This document shows, one piece after another, positions 54,945 through 64,000 of a DNA stretch of 64,000 bases (within the stretch, counting starts at the first letter, position 1; each line of letters opens with the position of its first letter). The DNA is from Sphingobium sp. Cam5-1. Its GTDB lineage: Bacteria > Pseudomonadota > Alphaproteobacteria > Sphingomonadales > Sphingomonadaceae. The stretch lies in assembly GCF_015693305.1 (NCBI RefSeq), contig NZ_CP065138.1:1364001-1428000 (forward strand), read 5' to 3'. Made by a program: the position numbers and the translations under genes. Under the pieces are notes generated by a model. That model did not search any database and was not told where the DNA came from. It saw only the letters and a list, made by a program, of their open reading frames with translations.

Positions 54945-56516
54945 TTAGGCTTCCTCGCCTTCGAACCAGTGCGCGCGGGCAGCCATGATGATCTCATTGC
55001 CCTGCTCTTCACTAAGGCCATATTCGGCGAGAATCCCGCCCTTATCCTCGTCCTTATTCTCACGGCGGCGGCGCTGGTCCACGCGCTTCTTCGCGACGAG
55101 TTCGTCCGTCGCGAGGTCGGCCAGGTCGTCGAGCGTCTTCACGCCCGCCTTGCCCAGCGTCACCAGCATCGCTTCGGTAAGGTGCGGCATATCAGCCAAA
55201 GCATCCTCGACGCCCAGTGCCTGACGTTCCTCACGGGCGGCAGCTTCGCGGCGGTCCAGCGCTTCCTGCGCGCGGCTCTGAAGCTCGGCGGCCAGATCCT
55301 CGTCAAAACCTTCGATCGCCGCCAGTTCATCGACGCCGACATAGGCGACTTCTTCCAGCTCGCCAAAGCCTTCGGCCACCAGCAGCTGCGACAGCGTCTC
55401 GTCCACGTCCAGTTCGTTCTGGAACATTTCGGAACGTGCGACGAATTCCTTCTGGCGCTTTTCGGACGCGTCGGCCTCGGTCATGATGTCGATCGCCTTG
55501 CCGGTCAACTGGCTGGCGAGACGGACATTCTGGCCGCGACGGCCGATGGCGAGCGACAGCTGATCGTCAGGAACGACGACTTCGATACGCTCTTCTTCCT
55601 CGTCGATAACGACGCGCGCGACCTGAGCAGGCTGCAGCGCGTTGACGACGAAGGTCGCGGTGTCTTCCGACCAGGGGATGATGTCGATCTTTTCGCCCTG
55701 CATTTCCTGCACGACGGCCTGCACGCGGCTACCCTTCATGCCGACGCAGGCGCCGACTGGGTCAATGCTCGAATCGCGGCTGATGACGCCGATCTTGGCG
55801 CGGCTGCCCGGATCGCGGGCGGCGGCCTTGATCTCGATCACGCCGTCATAGATTTCGGGCACTTCCTGCGCGAACAGCTTCTTCATGAATTCGGGGTGCG
55901 CGCGGCTGAGGAAAATCTGCGGGCCACGGTTTTCGCGGCGCACGTTCAGGATCACTGAGCGAATCCGGTCACCCACACGAACAACTTCGCGCGGGATCTG
56001 CTGGTCGCGGCGGATGACACCCTCGGCGCGACCAAGGTTCACCACGACATGGCCGAATTCGACCGACTTCACGACGCCGGTGATGATCTCACCCACGCGG
56101 TCCTTGAATTCCTCATGCTGACGCTCGCGCTCGGCGTCGCGCACCTTCTGGAAGATCACCTGCTTCGCCGACTGCGCGTCGATGCGGCCCAAGTCGATCG
56201 GAGGCAGCGGATCGACGATGAAGTCGCCGATCACGGCGTCCTTCTTCAGCTTCTGCGCCTGCTTCAGGTCCACCTGCTTGAAATAGTCGTCCACGGCCTC
56301 GACCACTTCGACGACACGCCACAGGCGCAGGTCCCCGCTGTCCGGGTCCAGCTTCGCGCGGATATCATTCTCCGCACCATAGCGCGCGCGAGCGGCGCGC
56401 TGGATCGCGTCTTCCATCGCCTCGATGACGATCGCCTTGTCGATCATCTTCTCGGTAGCGACGCTGTTCGCAATGGCGAGCAGCTCGGCCTTGTTGGCGG
56501 AAATGGCGTTGGCCAT
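54945..56516 (-). CDS. nusA: Transcription termination/antitermination factor NusA
   Basis: A 523-residue RNA polymerase factor: N-terminal domain (1-125), S1 domain (VGEIITGVVKSVEFGHVVVN), two KH domains (VGACVGMKGSRVQAVVQEMQ and LAIGRRGQNVRLASQLTGKA), and C-terminal helix-hairpin-helix repeats (LLVAEGFGELEEVAYVGVDE, MLVTLGKAGVKTLDDLADLA). It acts in pausing, termination and rRNA antitermination. It starts 12 bases after rimP. Confidence 0.97.
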   Translation of the reverse strand: MANAISANKAELLAIANSVATEKMIDKAIVIEAMEDAIQRAARARYGAENDIRAKLDPDSGDLRLWRVVEVVEAVDDYFKQVDLKQAQKLKKDAVIGDFIVDPLPPIDLGRIDAQSAKQVIFQKVRDAERERQHEEFKDRVGEIITGVVKSVEFGHVVVNLGRAEGVIRRDQQIPREVVRVGDRIRSVILNVRRENRGPQIFLSRAHPEFMKKLFAQEVPEIYDGVIEIKAAARDPGSRAKIGVISRDSSIDPVGACVGMKGSRVQAVVQEMQGEKIDIIPWSEDTATFVVNALQPAQVARVVIDEEEERIEVVVPDDQLSLAIGRRGQNVRLASQLTGKAIDIMTEADASEKRQKEFVARSEMFQNELDVDETLSQLLVAEGFGELEEVAYVGVDELAAIEGFDEDLAAELQSRAQEALDRREAAAREERQALGVEDALADMPHLTEAMLVTLGKAGVKTLDDLADLATDELVAKKRVDQRRRRENKDEDKGGILAEYGLSEEQGNEIIMAARAHWFEGEEA

Positions 56517-56528
56517 GGTCGTGAACCC

Positions 56529-57053
56529 TTACTCTTCGGTTTCGAACTCGTCCGCCCCATCGGAGGAGAGCGGCATGCTAGCAGAAATGAGCGCGTCGGT
56601 CAGTATCAGCTTGGCTTCGCCGACCAGCGCGAAGGGGATGGAGACATCCCCGGCCTTATTGTCCTGGAACTGAATATCATCGCCCTCGACACCCTTCAGG
56701 ATGCCGCGAAAGCTCTTGCGCCCCTCGACGGTCTCGGTCGTGGCGATCTTCGCCTCATGCCCGGCCCATTCCATGAAGTCGTGGAGACGGGTCAGCGGCC
56801 GATCGATACCCGGCGAGCTGACCTCCAGCCGATAAGCCTCCTCGATCGGATCAACCTCATCCAGCACGTCGGACAGACGGCGCGAGATGGTGGCGCAATC
56901 CTCGATGACGAGCTGCTTGGTCGCGGGATTTTCCGCCATGATCTGCAACGTATATTCGTCACCGGACCCGAACAGCTTCACGCGCACAAGGTCAAACCCC
57001 AAGGCCTTCACCTCCGGTTCGATCAGCGCGGTCAGTTCGGCGATGTCCGCCAT
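56529..57053 (-). CDS. rimP: Ribosome maturation factor RimP
   Basis: A 174-residue 30S assembly factor: LIEPEVKALGFDLVRVKLFG, DCATISRRLSDVLDEVDPIE and YRLEVSSPGIDRPLTRLHDF are characteristic. The start is MADIAEL at 57053; upstream codons lack similarity. It is the first gene of the rimP-nusA-tautomerase-ylxR-infB-rbfA-truB-rpsO-pnp run; the promoter must lie in the 170 bases before the divergent sugar dehydrogenase, but I cannot pick it with confidence. Confidence 0.95.
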   Translation of the reverse strand: MADIAELTALIEPEVKALGFDLVRVKLFGSGDEYTLQIMAENPATKQLVIEDCATISRRLSDVLDEVDPIEEAYRLEVSSPGIDRPLTRLHDFMEWAGHEAKIATTETVEGRKSFRGILKGVEGDDIQFQDNKAGDVSIPFALVGEAKLILTDALISASMPLSSDGADEFETEE

Positions 57054-57223
57054 GCAGTCTCCAACAGAATATGTGCGCTTCCGCCGCCGCAAGCGTTCCC
57101 GCCTGCGACCCCGACATGTTTGACGATGTAAGGAAGCAAGGGCGATATAGGGGGGAAGATATAATGCTGCAACATTATTCGTGCGCAGGATTTGATGAAG
57201 GCATGCGACGAACGGAGGTTGAA

Positions 57224-58360
57224 ATGAATCGGGTCCTGATCACCGCCCTGCCCCTCCTCCTCCTGGCCTGCTCTTCCGAGAACGCCACCAGCCAGAACAG
57301 CGCCGCCCCTGCGGAAAAGCCCTTCAAAACCTCCATCATCGCGGATTTCGATTCGCCCTGGGCCATGACCTTCCTGCCCGACGGCCGCGCGCTAATCACG
57401 GAGAAGGCGGGCGAGATGATCCTCTTCGACCCGAAGAACGGAACAAAAATTCCGATCAGCGGCATTCCCAAGGTCGACAGCGCGGGCCAGGGCGCACTGA
57501 TGGATGTCGTGCTTCATCCCCAGTTCGCGCAGAACAAGACGGTATATTTCAGCTTCTCGGAAAGCGGCCCTGGCGGCAAGGGCGTGGCGCTCGCCACGGG
57601 GATCTTCAACCAGGCCAGTGACGGAACGACAAAGCTCGACGGCGTAAAAACCATCTTCCGCGCCACCCCCTATGTCGAAGGCAACGGCCATTATTCCGGT
57701 CGCATCGCTTTCTCCCCCGATGGCCGCCACCTCTTCTTCACCAATGGCGAGCGCCAAAAGTTCGACCCAGCCCAAACCCCCAAGGCCACGCTGGGCAAGG
57801 TGCTACGCCTCAATATCGACGGCACCCCGGCGGCGGGCAATCCCCTCGCGGCCAAGGGATTCCATCCTGCCGTCTGGTCCTATGGCCACCGCAACCTGCT
57901 CGGCATCGCCTTCGACAAGGACGGTCGGCTATGGGAACAGGAAATGGGTCCCAAGGGCGGCGACGAGCTCAACCTCATCAAACCCGCCCTCAACTATGGC
58001 TATCCCAAGGCGTCGAACGGCGACCATTATGATGGCAAGCCGATCCCCGACCACAGCCCGCATGATGGCTTCGAGCCGCCGAAACTCTGGTGGAGCCCCG
58101 TCATTTCGCCCGCCGGACTGCTCTATTATTCGGGCGATCTCTTCCCGCAGTGGAAAAATTCGCTCTTCATCGGCGGCTTGTCCAGCCAAGCCCTGATCCG
58201 GGTGAAGCTGGACGGCGAAAATGCCTCAAAAGCCGACCAATGGGACATGGGCGCAAGGATACGCGAGGTCGAACAAGGCCCCGACGACGGGCTCTGGCTG
58301 CTTGAAGATGGCGGTCAGGGTTCGCAAGGGCGGCTGCTGAAATTGACGCCAGCGAGTTAG
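57224..58360 (+). CDS. PQQ-type aldose sugar (glucose/sorbosone) dehydrogenase, lipoprotein
   Basis: A 378-residue six-bladed propeller of the YliI/Asd family. The lipobox is in LPLLLLACSSENA. DFDSPWAMTFLPDGRALITE, GQGALMDVVLHPQF, GHYSGRIAFSPDGRHLFFTN and GHRNLLGIAFDKDGRLWEQE are the blade motifs with the PQQ- and calcium-site histidines and arginines. It oxidises sugars at the periplasmic face with PQQ; no pqq genes are here. GGAGG 5 bases before the ATG at 57224 sets the start. Confidence 0.9.
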   Translation: MNRVLITALPLLLLACSSENATSQNSAAPAEKPFKTSIIADFDSPWAMTFLPDGRALITEKAGEMILFDPKNGTKIPISGIPKVDSAGQGALMDVVLHPQFAQNKTVYFSFSESGPGGKGVALATGIFNQASDGTTKLDGVKTIFRATPYVEGNGHYSGRIAFSPDGRHLFFTNGERQKFDPAQTPKATLGKVLRLNIDGTPAAGNPLAAKGFHPAVWSYGHRNLLGIAFDKDGRLWEQEMGPKGGDELNLIKPALNYGYPKASNGDHYDGKPIPDHSPHDGFEPPKLWWSPVISPAGLLYYSGDLFPQWKNSLFIGGLSSQALIRVKLDGENASKADQWDMGARIREVEQGPDDGLWLLEDGGQGSQGRLLKLTPAS

Positions 58361-58407
58361 TAGGTGCTTGGCCGATACTGGAGCGAGAAGCCGACTTCAT
58401 TCCAGTC

Positions 58408-58485
58408 GTCATGCCAGCGAAAGCTGGCATCTCTCACGATAGGGCGCCGTCCAGTCTCGCGAGATTCCAGCTTCCGCTGGAATGA
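58408..58485. repeat. Paired-hairpin REP-like repeat, third copy
   Basis: Left hairpin ATGCCAGC-GAAA-GCTGGCAT and right hairpin ATTCCAGC-TTCC-GCTGGAAT, bounded by GTC and GAC. Both stems differ from the copies at 38917 and 40580 by paired changes, so structure is conserved rather than sequence. Confidence 0.85.
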
Positions 58486-58510
58486 CGAGAAGGGGTGGAT
58501 TTCGGACATT

Positions 58511-58659
58511 CCCCCTCCCGCAGGCGGGAGGGGGTTAGGGGGTGGGCTAGCGCAACTTTAGTGAAGTTCATTCCAAGGCTTGCCCGGAAGCTCGCTCCGC
58601 TCGCGCCCACCCCTGGCCCTTCAAACGAGTCACGTGCCTCGTTTGAACGCCTGCGGGTG
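58511..58659. repeat. Nested palindromic repeat downstream of the sugar dehydrogenase
   Basis: Left hairpin CCCCCTCCCGC-A-GGCGGGAGGGGG (58511-58534), GGGGGTGGGC (from 58538) able to pair with GCCCACCCC (about 58605), and a hairpin TTCAAACGAG-TCACGTGC-CTCGTTTGAA (58620-58647) that carries the 14-base core of 54499-54526 in inverse orientation. Confidence 0.8.
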
Positions 58660-58763
58660 GGGAACGTCTGATTTTGGTCGAAAGCGGACTAGCCGTACCC
58701 GTCATCATGGGCTTGTTCCGGGGTGACGGAAGCGAGGACCCGCCGCCCCTCAGCCCAAGCCGA

Positions 58764-60395
58764 TCACACCAACCGGCTCTGCTTCACCGCCGCCTCAATA
58801 AAGCTCGCAAACAGCGGATGCGGATCAAACGGCTTGGACTTCAGCTCCGGATGGAACTGCACGCCGACGAACCAAGGATGGTCAGGCCGCTCGACAATCT
58901 CCGGCAGCGTGCCGTCCGGCGACATGCCCGAGAAGATGAGGCCACCCTTCTCCAGCGCCTCGCGATAGCCCGCGTTGACCTCATAGCGATGGCGATGCCG
59001 CTCGCTGATCTCGCTCGTGCCATATATGCCCGCGACCACGCTGTTGCCGGTGAGCTTGGCGGGATAGGCGCCCAGTCGCATCGTGCCGCCAAGGTCGGTT
59101 TCGGCGGTGCGCTTCTGCAAGCCTTCGCTGCTCATCCATTCGGTGATGAGGCCGACGACCGGCTCACTCGTCTCGCCAAATTCGGTGGTGGACGCATCTG
59201 CAATCCCCGCCGTGTTCCGCGCGCCTTCGATGCACGCCATCTGCATGCCAAGGCAGATGCCAAAGAAAGGCACATTGCGTTCGCGGGCGAACTTCACCGA
59301 CGCGATCTTGCCCTCCGACCCGCGCACGCCAAAGCCGCCGGGGACCAAAATGCCGTGCATCGGCTCCAGGCTGGCCGCGACGTCATCGCCCTTCTCGAAC
59401 AGCTCGGCGTCGATCCACTTGATATTCACCTTCACCCGGTTGGCGAAACCGCCATGGGTCAGCGCCTCGTAGAGCGACTTGTAGGCGTCTGGTAGGCCGA
59501 CATATTTACCGACAACACCGATCGTCACTTCGCCTTCGGGGTTTTGCTGGCGGTCCATAATGTCCAGCCAGCGGTCAAGCGTCGGCTTGGGCGCGTCTTC
59601 GATGCCGAAAGCGCGCAGCACTTCCTCATCCAGCCCTTCGGCGTGATATTGCGCGGGCACGGCATAGATGCTGCTGGCGTCGAGCGCGGGGATCACCGCT
59701 TCCTTCCGGACGTTGCAGAACAGCGCGATCTTAGCGCGCTCGCTGTCGGGCAACGGATGTTCGCAACGGCACAGCAAAATGTCGGGCTGGATGCCCAGCG
59801 ACGTCAGTTCGCGCACGCTATGCTGCGTCGGCTTTGTCTTCAGCTCGCCCGCCGCCGCGATATAGGGGACCAACGTCACATGGACGAAGATCGACTGGCG
59901 GCGACCAAGGTCATTATGCAGCTGACGGATCGCTTCCATGAACGGCAGCGATTCGATGTCGCCGACCGTCCCGCCAATCTCGCACAGCACGAAATCCAGA
60001 TCGTCTGACTCGGCTATCGCGAACGCCTTGATCTCATCCGTGACGTGCGGGATCACCTGCACCGTCGCGCCCAGATAATCGCCGCGCCGCTCGCGCTGGA
60101 TGATCGTCTGATAGACGCGGCCCTGCGTCACATTGTCCGACTGGCGCGCCGAAACCCCGGTAAACCGCTCATAATGGCCAAGGTCGAGGTCGGTTTCCGC
60201 CCCGTCATCGGTCACATAGACTTCGCCATGCTGATACGGGCTCATCGTGCCCGGATCGACGTTGAGATAAGGGTCGAACTTCCGAATGCGCACACGGAAA
60301 CCTCGCGCCTGCAGCAGTGCTGCAAGCGAAGCGGCCATAAGGCCCTTGCCAAGCGAGGAGACCACGCCGCCGGTGATGAAAATATACCGCGCCAT
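58764..60395 (-). CDS. pyrG: CTP synthase
   Basis: A 543-residue enzyme that aminates UTP to CTP with glutamine. The synthetase half has [40 protein letters not shown] and [20 protein letters not shown]. The amidotransferase half has [13 protein letters not shown], the nucleophile in [14 protein letters not shown] and the His-Glu in [10 protein letters not shown]. It is downstream of secG by 90 bases on the same strand, so secG-pyrG is a likely operon. Confidence 0.98.
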   Translation of the reverse strand: MARYIFITGGVVSSLGKGLMAASLAALLQARGFRVRIRKFDPYLNVDPGTMSPYQHGEVYVTDDGAETDLDLGHYERFTGVSARQSDNVTQGRVYQTIIQRERRGDYLGATVQVIPHVTDEIKAFAIAESDDLDFVLCEIGGTVGDIESLPFMEAIRQLHNDLGRRQSIFVHVTLVPYIAAAGELKTKPTQHSVRELTSLGIQPDILLCRCEHPLPDSERAKIALFCNVRKEAVIPALDASSIYAVPAQYHAEGLDEEVLRAFGIEDAPKPTLDRWLDIMDRQQNPEGEVTIGVVGKYVGLPDAYKSLYEALTHGGFANRVKVNIKWIDAELFEKGDDVAASLEPMHGILVPGGFGVRGSEGKIASVKFARERNVPFFGICLGMQMACIEGARNTAGIADASTTEFGETSEPVVGLITEWMSSEGLQKRTAETDLGGTMRLGAYPAKLTGNSVVAGIYGTSEISERHRHRYEVNAGYREALEKGGLIFSGMSPDGTLPEIVERPDHPWFVGVQFHPELKSKPFDPHPLFASFIEAAVKQSRLV

Positions 60396-60485
60396 GGGAG
60401 AGGAGGCTTAGCCTTTTACAAACAAGTTGGGCAAGCGCGCGAATCCACGCGCGAGCAAAAAAGATCGGAAATTTGAACGAAAAGT

Positions 60486-60863
60486 TCAGTTGGCGAGCGG
60501 AACCGCGCCATTTGCGGCCTGGCCGTTGCTCGCAGCGCCTGCTGCTCCGGCCAACGGATCGGCGCTACCGGCAGGCGCAGGGGTCGACGGAGCCGCCGGA
60601 GCCTGCTTCACCAGCGAGGTATCGATATCGCTCGGAGCATGCTGCACCGATGCGATCACCGCCAGAACGATCGACAGCAGCACGAAGATGGTGGCCAGCA
60701 CCGTCGTCGACCGCGTCAGAAAGTCCGCCGCGCCCCGCGCAGACATCAACCCCGCCGGGCTACCACCCACGCCCAGACCGCCGCCTTCCGACTTCTGCAT
60801 CAGGATGACGGTGACAAGCAGGGCCGCCACGATGGCCTGCACGACGAGGATGAAGGTGAACAT
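60486..60863 (-). CDS. secG: Preprotein translocase subunit SecG
   Basis: A 125-residue inner-membrane subunit of SecYEG: helix 1 FTFILVVQAIVAALLVTVIL, the conserved MQKSEGGGLGVGGSPAGLMS loop, and helix 2 (about 51-70). The C-terminal 50 residues are Ala/Pro/Gly-rich and low-complexity, longer than in E. coli. It lies between tpiA and pyrG, an order usual in alphaproteobacteria. Confidence 0.95.
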   Translation of the reverse strand: MFTFILVVQAIVAALLVTVILMQKSEGGGLGVGGSPAGLMSARGAADFLTRSTTVLATIFVLLSIVLAVIASVQHAPSDIDTSLVKQAPAAPSTPAPAGSADPLAGAAGAASNGQAANGAVPLAN

Positions 60864-61050
60864 GCGAGAATATCTGTCCCAATGGGGTGCGTTGTGGAGC
60901 CCATAGCGTTGAAGCGCCGCCGGGGCAACCGGGCTAAGGTTGGCTTGCGCCAGAGGAGAGCCTCTTCAGCCCCCTCTCTTCCAGGGAGGCGCAGAGGAGG
61001 GAGCTAGCGCAGCGAGCCTGACGCCGCGCCCGCTCACGCACGCCTCAACC

Positions 61051-61081
61051 TCCGTTCGTTTCGAGCGCAGTCGAGAAACGA
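61051..61081. repeat. Short inverted repeat between secG and tpiA
   Basis: CGTTTC (61057-61062) and GAAACG (61075-61080) enclose GAGCGCAGTCGA; the wider string CCGTTCGTTTCGAGC with GTCGAGAAACG is a common sphingomonad intergenic unit. The rest of the 249-base gap (60864-61112) has a degenerate CCTCTCTTCCAGGGAGG hairpin near 60970 and no gene. Confidence 0.5.
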
Positions 61082-61112
61082 TAGCCCCTCGCCTGCCCTA
61101 AGCCGAACCGCC

Positions 61113-61859
61113 TTATTCCCCAGCAGCCGCAATCACCGGCCCGAATTTCGCCGCGGTCAGGCTTGCTCCGCCCACCAGGCCGCCATCGACATCCTCGATC
61201 GCCATCAACTCGACCGCATTCTCGCCATTCATCGACCCGCCATAGAGGATGCGCATGGCACCCGCCTCGCCGTCGCCGATCCGGCTCGCCAACGCCGCCC
61301 GCAGTGCCTTGTGCATGGTTTCGACCGCGTCCATCGTCGGGATTCGCCCGGTGCCGATCGCCCAGATCGGCTCATAGGCGATGGCCAGCCAGTCCGCCGC
61401 CGCGCCTTCCGGCAGCGATGCCAGCAGCTGCGCCGACACAACGCCTTCGGCCCCGCCAGCATCGCGCACCTCTAGGCTTTCGCCGACGCAAAGGATGACC
61501 TTCAGACCCACAGCCTTAGCCGCGAGCGCCTTGGCCGCGACATCGGCGTCCGTTTCGCCCTGATCCTGCCGCCGTTCGCTATGGCCAACGATCGTCCAGC
61601 TCGCGCCCGCTTCGGCCAGCATCGCCGCCGACAGGCAGCCAGTATGCGCGCCGCTATCGTTCATGTGGCAATCCTGCGCGCCGACAAAGGCGCCGCCCTT
61701 CACCTGATCGGCCGCCGCGATCAGCGTCGCGGGCAGGCACAGCCCCACATCGATCACCGGACGCTCAGCCGCCAGCGCGCCGATCGCTTCGACTTCGGGC
61801 AGCTGTGAACGCAGGCCGTTCATCTTCCAGTTGCCGACCACCAGCTTGCGCCTGCCCAT
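61113..61859 (-). CDS. tpiA: Triose-phosphate isomerase
   Basis: A 248-residue glycolytic TIM barrel. The active-site residues are Lys in VGNWKMNG, His in IVGHSERRQ and Glu in AIAYEPIWAIGTG; the phosphate loop is LYGGSMNGENA and the end is VDGGLVGGASL. The start is the ATG at 61859; a TTG one codon upstream is ignored. It is divergent from ppiD. Confidence 0.98.
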   Translation of the reverse strand: MGRRKLVVGNWKMNGLRSQLPEVEAIGALAAERPVIDVGLCLPATLIAAADQVKGGAFVGAQDCHMNDSGAHTGCLSAAMLAEAGASWTIVGHSERRQDQGETDADVAAKALAAKAVGLKVILCVGESLEVRDAGGAEGVVSAQLLASLPEGAAADWLAIAYEPIWAIGTGRIPTMDAVETMHKALRAALASRIGDGEAGAMRILYGGSMNGENAVELMAIEDVDGGLVGGASLTAAKFGPVIAAAGE

Positions 61860-62030
61860 CAATCCATACCCCTTCAGTCATTCGTCCATCCGCCAGCCCG
61901 CGCCGGGCCAGCCCCGACAGGCCGATGGACAAAGGCGCGGCATTTGTCCAGCCAAGCCGCACTTGCCGCCGCGACGATCCGCCCCTAAAGCGGGCCGCCC
62001 GTAAAAGTCTTTCTATTCTGGACTTCCTTC

Positions 62031-63983
62031 ATGCTTTCAAACTTCCGCCGCTTCATCCACTCGAAATTCGGCGCCCTCTTCGCGCTCCTTTTCCTCGGCG
62101 TCATCGCGGCGGCCTTCATCATGGGCGACGTCACGAGCGGCAAGTTTGGCACCTCTCTCGGCGGTGGCGGCGAAACGGTCGCGAAAGCAGGCGGCACCCG
62201 GTTGACCCTGCCCCAGTTCCAGGAACGGGTTCAGCGCGTCTTCGAAAATGCCCGCCGCGCCACCCCGGGTCTTCAGATCGGTGATTTCCTCGCCCAAGGC
62301 GCCGCTGGCCAGATTTATGATCAGCTTGTCGCCGCAATGACACTGAAGGAATATGCGAAGGATCAGGGCGTCCACATCTCCAAGCGCCTCGTCGATGCGC
62401 AGATCGCTCAGATCCCCGCCTTTCAGGACGCCGCAGGCAGATTCAGCCAGGAAAATTTCCGCCAGCTTCTACTGCGCGAACGCATCACCGAACAGGCCCT
62501 GCGCGAAGACATCACCCGCGAGATCCTGGAACGGCAGATGCTCGCTCCGCTCGGCCTGGGGGTAAAACTGCCGAACAGCGTCATACTGCCCTATGCCTCG
62601 CTACTGCTGGAGGCGCGCCAGGGGACGATCGCTGCTGTCCCCGCCGCAGCCTTTGCGGACATTAAGGATCCCACGGACGCACAGCTCGCCACTTATTATC
62701 AGCAGAATGCCGGGCGCTTCACCATCCCAGAGCAGCGCCGCATTCGCTACGCCGTGATCGATGGCGAACGCTTCGCGCAAGCCTCGCAGCCGACTGACGC
62801 CGAAATTGCCGCATTCTATAATCAGAACAAAGCGAGCTATGCCGCCAAGGAAAGCCGCAATTTCGAGCAGCTCATCCTGCCCAGCGAAGCCGCCGCGAAG
62901 ACGATCACAGAGCAGGTTAAGGGCGGCAAGTCGCTTGCAGCCGCTGCGCAAGGTGCGGGGCTGGAGGCGTCGGCGCTCATGGATCAAAGCCGTGAAAGCC
63001 TGACCACCACAACGTCCGCCACAATCGCAAATGCGGGCTTTGCGGCCAAGCAAGGCGAGCTTGTCGGCCCGATCCGGGGACCACTCGGATGGGTTCTGCT
63101 GCGCGTATCAAACGTTAAGACCGTTCCCGCGCGGCCGCTGTCAGCCGTGCGCGACGAAATCGCAACGACGCTCCGCTCGCAAAAGCAGAAGCGCTTGCTG
63201 AGCGAGTTCACCGGAAAGGTCGAAGATCAGATCGCCGATGGCGGCAGCTTTGAGGAAGTGGTGAAGGACAACGGCCTGAAGCTGGAAACAACGCCCTTCC
63301 TGATCGCCAACGGCAAGCAGGTCGAGGATCAGGCCTATCAGACTCCGGCTGATGTCCGTCCGCTCCTGGCTCCCGTGTTCCAGATGAGTCAGGACGATGA
63401 CGCGCAACTTGTGCCGGTCACGCCCGACCAGCGCTACGCTCTCGCCGCGCCCGCCGAGATTCGGGCCGCCGCGCCGCCGCCGCTGGAAAAGGTGAAGCCG
63501 CTGGTACTTGCCCAGTATAAGCTGGCGCAGGGCAACGCCAAGGCGAAGGCCGTGGCCGAGCAGATCCGCGCGAAGGTCGCCAAGGGCATGAAGCTTGCCG
63601 ATGCCGTGGCCCAGGCTGGCGTCCGCCTGCCCGCACCGCAGACCGTAGGCGGGCGTCGCGCCGATATCATGCGGGAAGGTCAGCGTCCCCCCGCGGAGGT
63701 CGCGATCCTGTTCTCCATGGCAACCAACAGCGTCAAGACGATGCCGATCGGTCAGGATCGCGGCTATTTCGTCGTGCAACTGAACGGTATCAAACATGGC
63801 GATGCGGGTGGCCAGACCGCTCTGCTTGATCAGGTCCGCAGCCAGCTTGGCGATGTCGTCGGCCAGGAATATGGGCAGCAGTTCGAACGGGCGGTCGAAA
63901 AGCAGCTTGGCGTAACCCGGAACCCGTCAGCTGTAGCCAGCGTCCAGCGTGCGCTTGCCAGCACCAATGGCGGCGCACAGTAA
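62031..63983 (+). CDS. ppiD: PpiD-like periplasmic chaperone/peptidyl-prolyl isomerase
   Basis: A 650-residue protein anchored by one N-terminal helix (FGALFALLFLGVIAAAFIMG) with the rest in the periplasm. SurA-like N domain (about 55-170: LTLPQFQERVQRVFENARR, ALREDITREILERQML), a parvulin-like domain (about 265-370, with SRNFEQLILPSEAAAKTITE, FAAKQGELVGPIRGPLGWVL), and a C-terminal helical part. It assists folding of proteins leaving SecYEG. The final Gln is followed by TAA at 63981-63983. Confidence 0.93.
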   Translation: MLSNFRRFIHSKFGALFALLFLGVIAAAFIMGDVTSGKFGTSLGGGGETVAKAGGTRLTLPQFQERVQRVFENARRATPGLQIGDFLAQGAAGQIYDQLVAAMTLKEYAKDQGVHISKRLVDAQIAQIPAFQDAAGRFSQENFRQLLLRERITEQALREDITREILERQMLAPLGLGVKLPNSVILPYASLLLEARQGTIAAVPAAAFADIKDPTDAQLATYYQQNAGRFTIPEQRRIRYAVIDGERFAQASQPTDAEIAAFYNQNKASYAAKESRNFEQLILPSEAAAKTITEQVKGGKSLAAAAQGAGLEASALMDQSRESLTTTTSATIANAGFAAKQGELVGPIRGPLGWVLLRVSNVKTVPARPLSAVRDEIATTLRSQKQKRLLSEFTGKVEDQIADGGSFEEVVKDNGLKLETTPFLIANGKQVEDQAYQTPADVRPLLAPVFQMSQDDDAQLVPVTPDQRYALAAPAEIRAAAPPPLEKVKPLVLAQYKLAQGNAKAKAVAEQIRAKVAKGMKLADAVAQAGVRLPAPQTVGGRRADIMREGQRPPAEVAILFSMATNSVKTMPIGQDRGYFVVQLNGIKHGDAGGQTALLDQVRSQLGDVVGQEYGQQFERAVEKQLGVTRNPSAVASVQRALASTNGGAQ

Positions 63984-63984
63984 C

Positions 63985-64000
63985 ATGGTTGCGGGCAGCG
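63985..64000 (+). CDS. First codons of the next gene, cut by window end
   Basis: ATG GTT GCG GGC AGC starts one base after the ppiD stop (TAACATG). Five residues only. In related genomes ppiD is often followed by trpE, which would fit, but the sequence here cannot confirm it. Confidence 0.35.

Larger units (their letters stand above)
58361..58763. other. Repeat-rich gap between sugar dehydrogenase and pyrG
   Basis: About 400 bases between convergent genes, made mostly of two palindromic repeats (58408-58485 and 58511-58659). No reading frame of interest and no clear terminator with a T-run; the repeats themselves may stop transcription from both sides. Confidence 0.7.

Overview
The window is ordinary high-GC alphaproteobacterial chromosome, most likely Sphingomonadaceae (Sphingobium or a near relative). 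Evidence: a PhyR/NepR/EcfG stress locus with a PhyP-like phosphatase beside it, a PrsK/PrsR exopolysaccharide control operon, DUF1328 and DUF5818 small proteins, a CopA/CopB copper pair and many dispersed palindromic repeats. I saw no rRNA, tRNA, CRISPR array, transposase or prophage. Genus is inferred from gene content only.

Layout. 1-10.9 kb: end of sppA, a TRIC-like channel, glutathione peroxidase, a VIT-family transporter, an ABC-F ATPase, a SIMPL protein, a PepSY protein with an OmpR-type regulator and PhoQ-like kinase, YbaN, an intracellular PHB depolymerase, a glutathione transferase and a class I amidotransferase. 11-22.8 kb: aconitase, a stress-linked small-protein pair, copper resistance (copAB divergent from copC), a 2-hydroxyacid dehydrogenase, a peptide transporter, a nitroreductase and a GntR regulator. 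22.8-27.6 kb: a three-gene operon (sugar transferase, PrsK, PrsR) of the PEP-CTERM/exopolysaccharide type. 27.8-32.2 kb: the general stress response locus. PhyR sequesters NepR on phosphorylation, which frees EcfG; two GGAAC-N16-xGTT promoters suggest feedback. An unlisted 46-residue membrane protein lies between phyR and ecfG. 32.2-36.8 kb: tgt, then a DSF-synthase (RpfF) homologue convergent with a membrane GGDEF-EAL protein, with a near-perfect CtrA box upstream of rpfF.

37-64 kb is housekeeping: groEL/groES with CIRCE, yghU, ligA-recN-bamD, an orphan HWE-type kinase, then the long minus-strand translation operon rimP-nusA-(tautomerase)-ylxR-infB-rbfA-truB-rpsO-pnp, a PQQ-type sugar dehydrogenase, pyrG, secG, tpiA, ppiD and the first codons of a further gene.

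The most unusual signal is a set of 100-180 bp nested palindromes. One is translated in frame inside truB. One abuts recN, which has no ATG or GTG at the expected start. The G-rich arms of three of them lie where the Shine-Dalgarno of recN, rbfA and ylxR should be. A separate family of paired short hairpins (three copies) and a 14-base loop core (three copies) both show compensatory base changes. Other points worth following are the PrsR AAA+ domain without its GAFTGA loop, and the DSF/c-di-GMP/CtrA conjunction.
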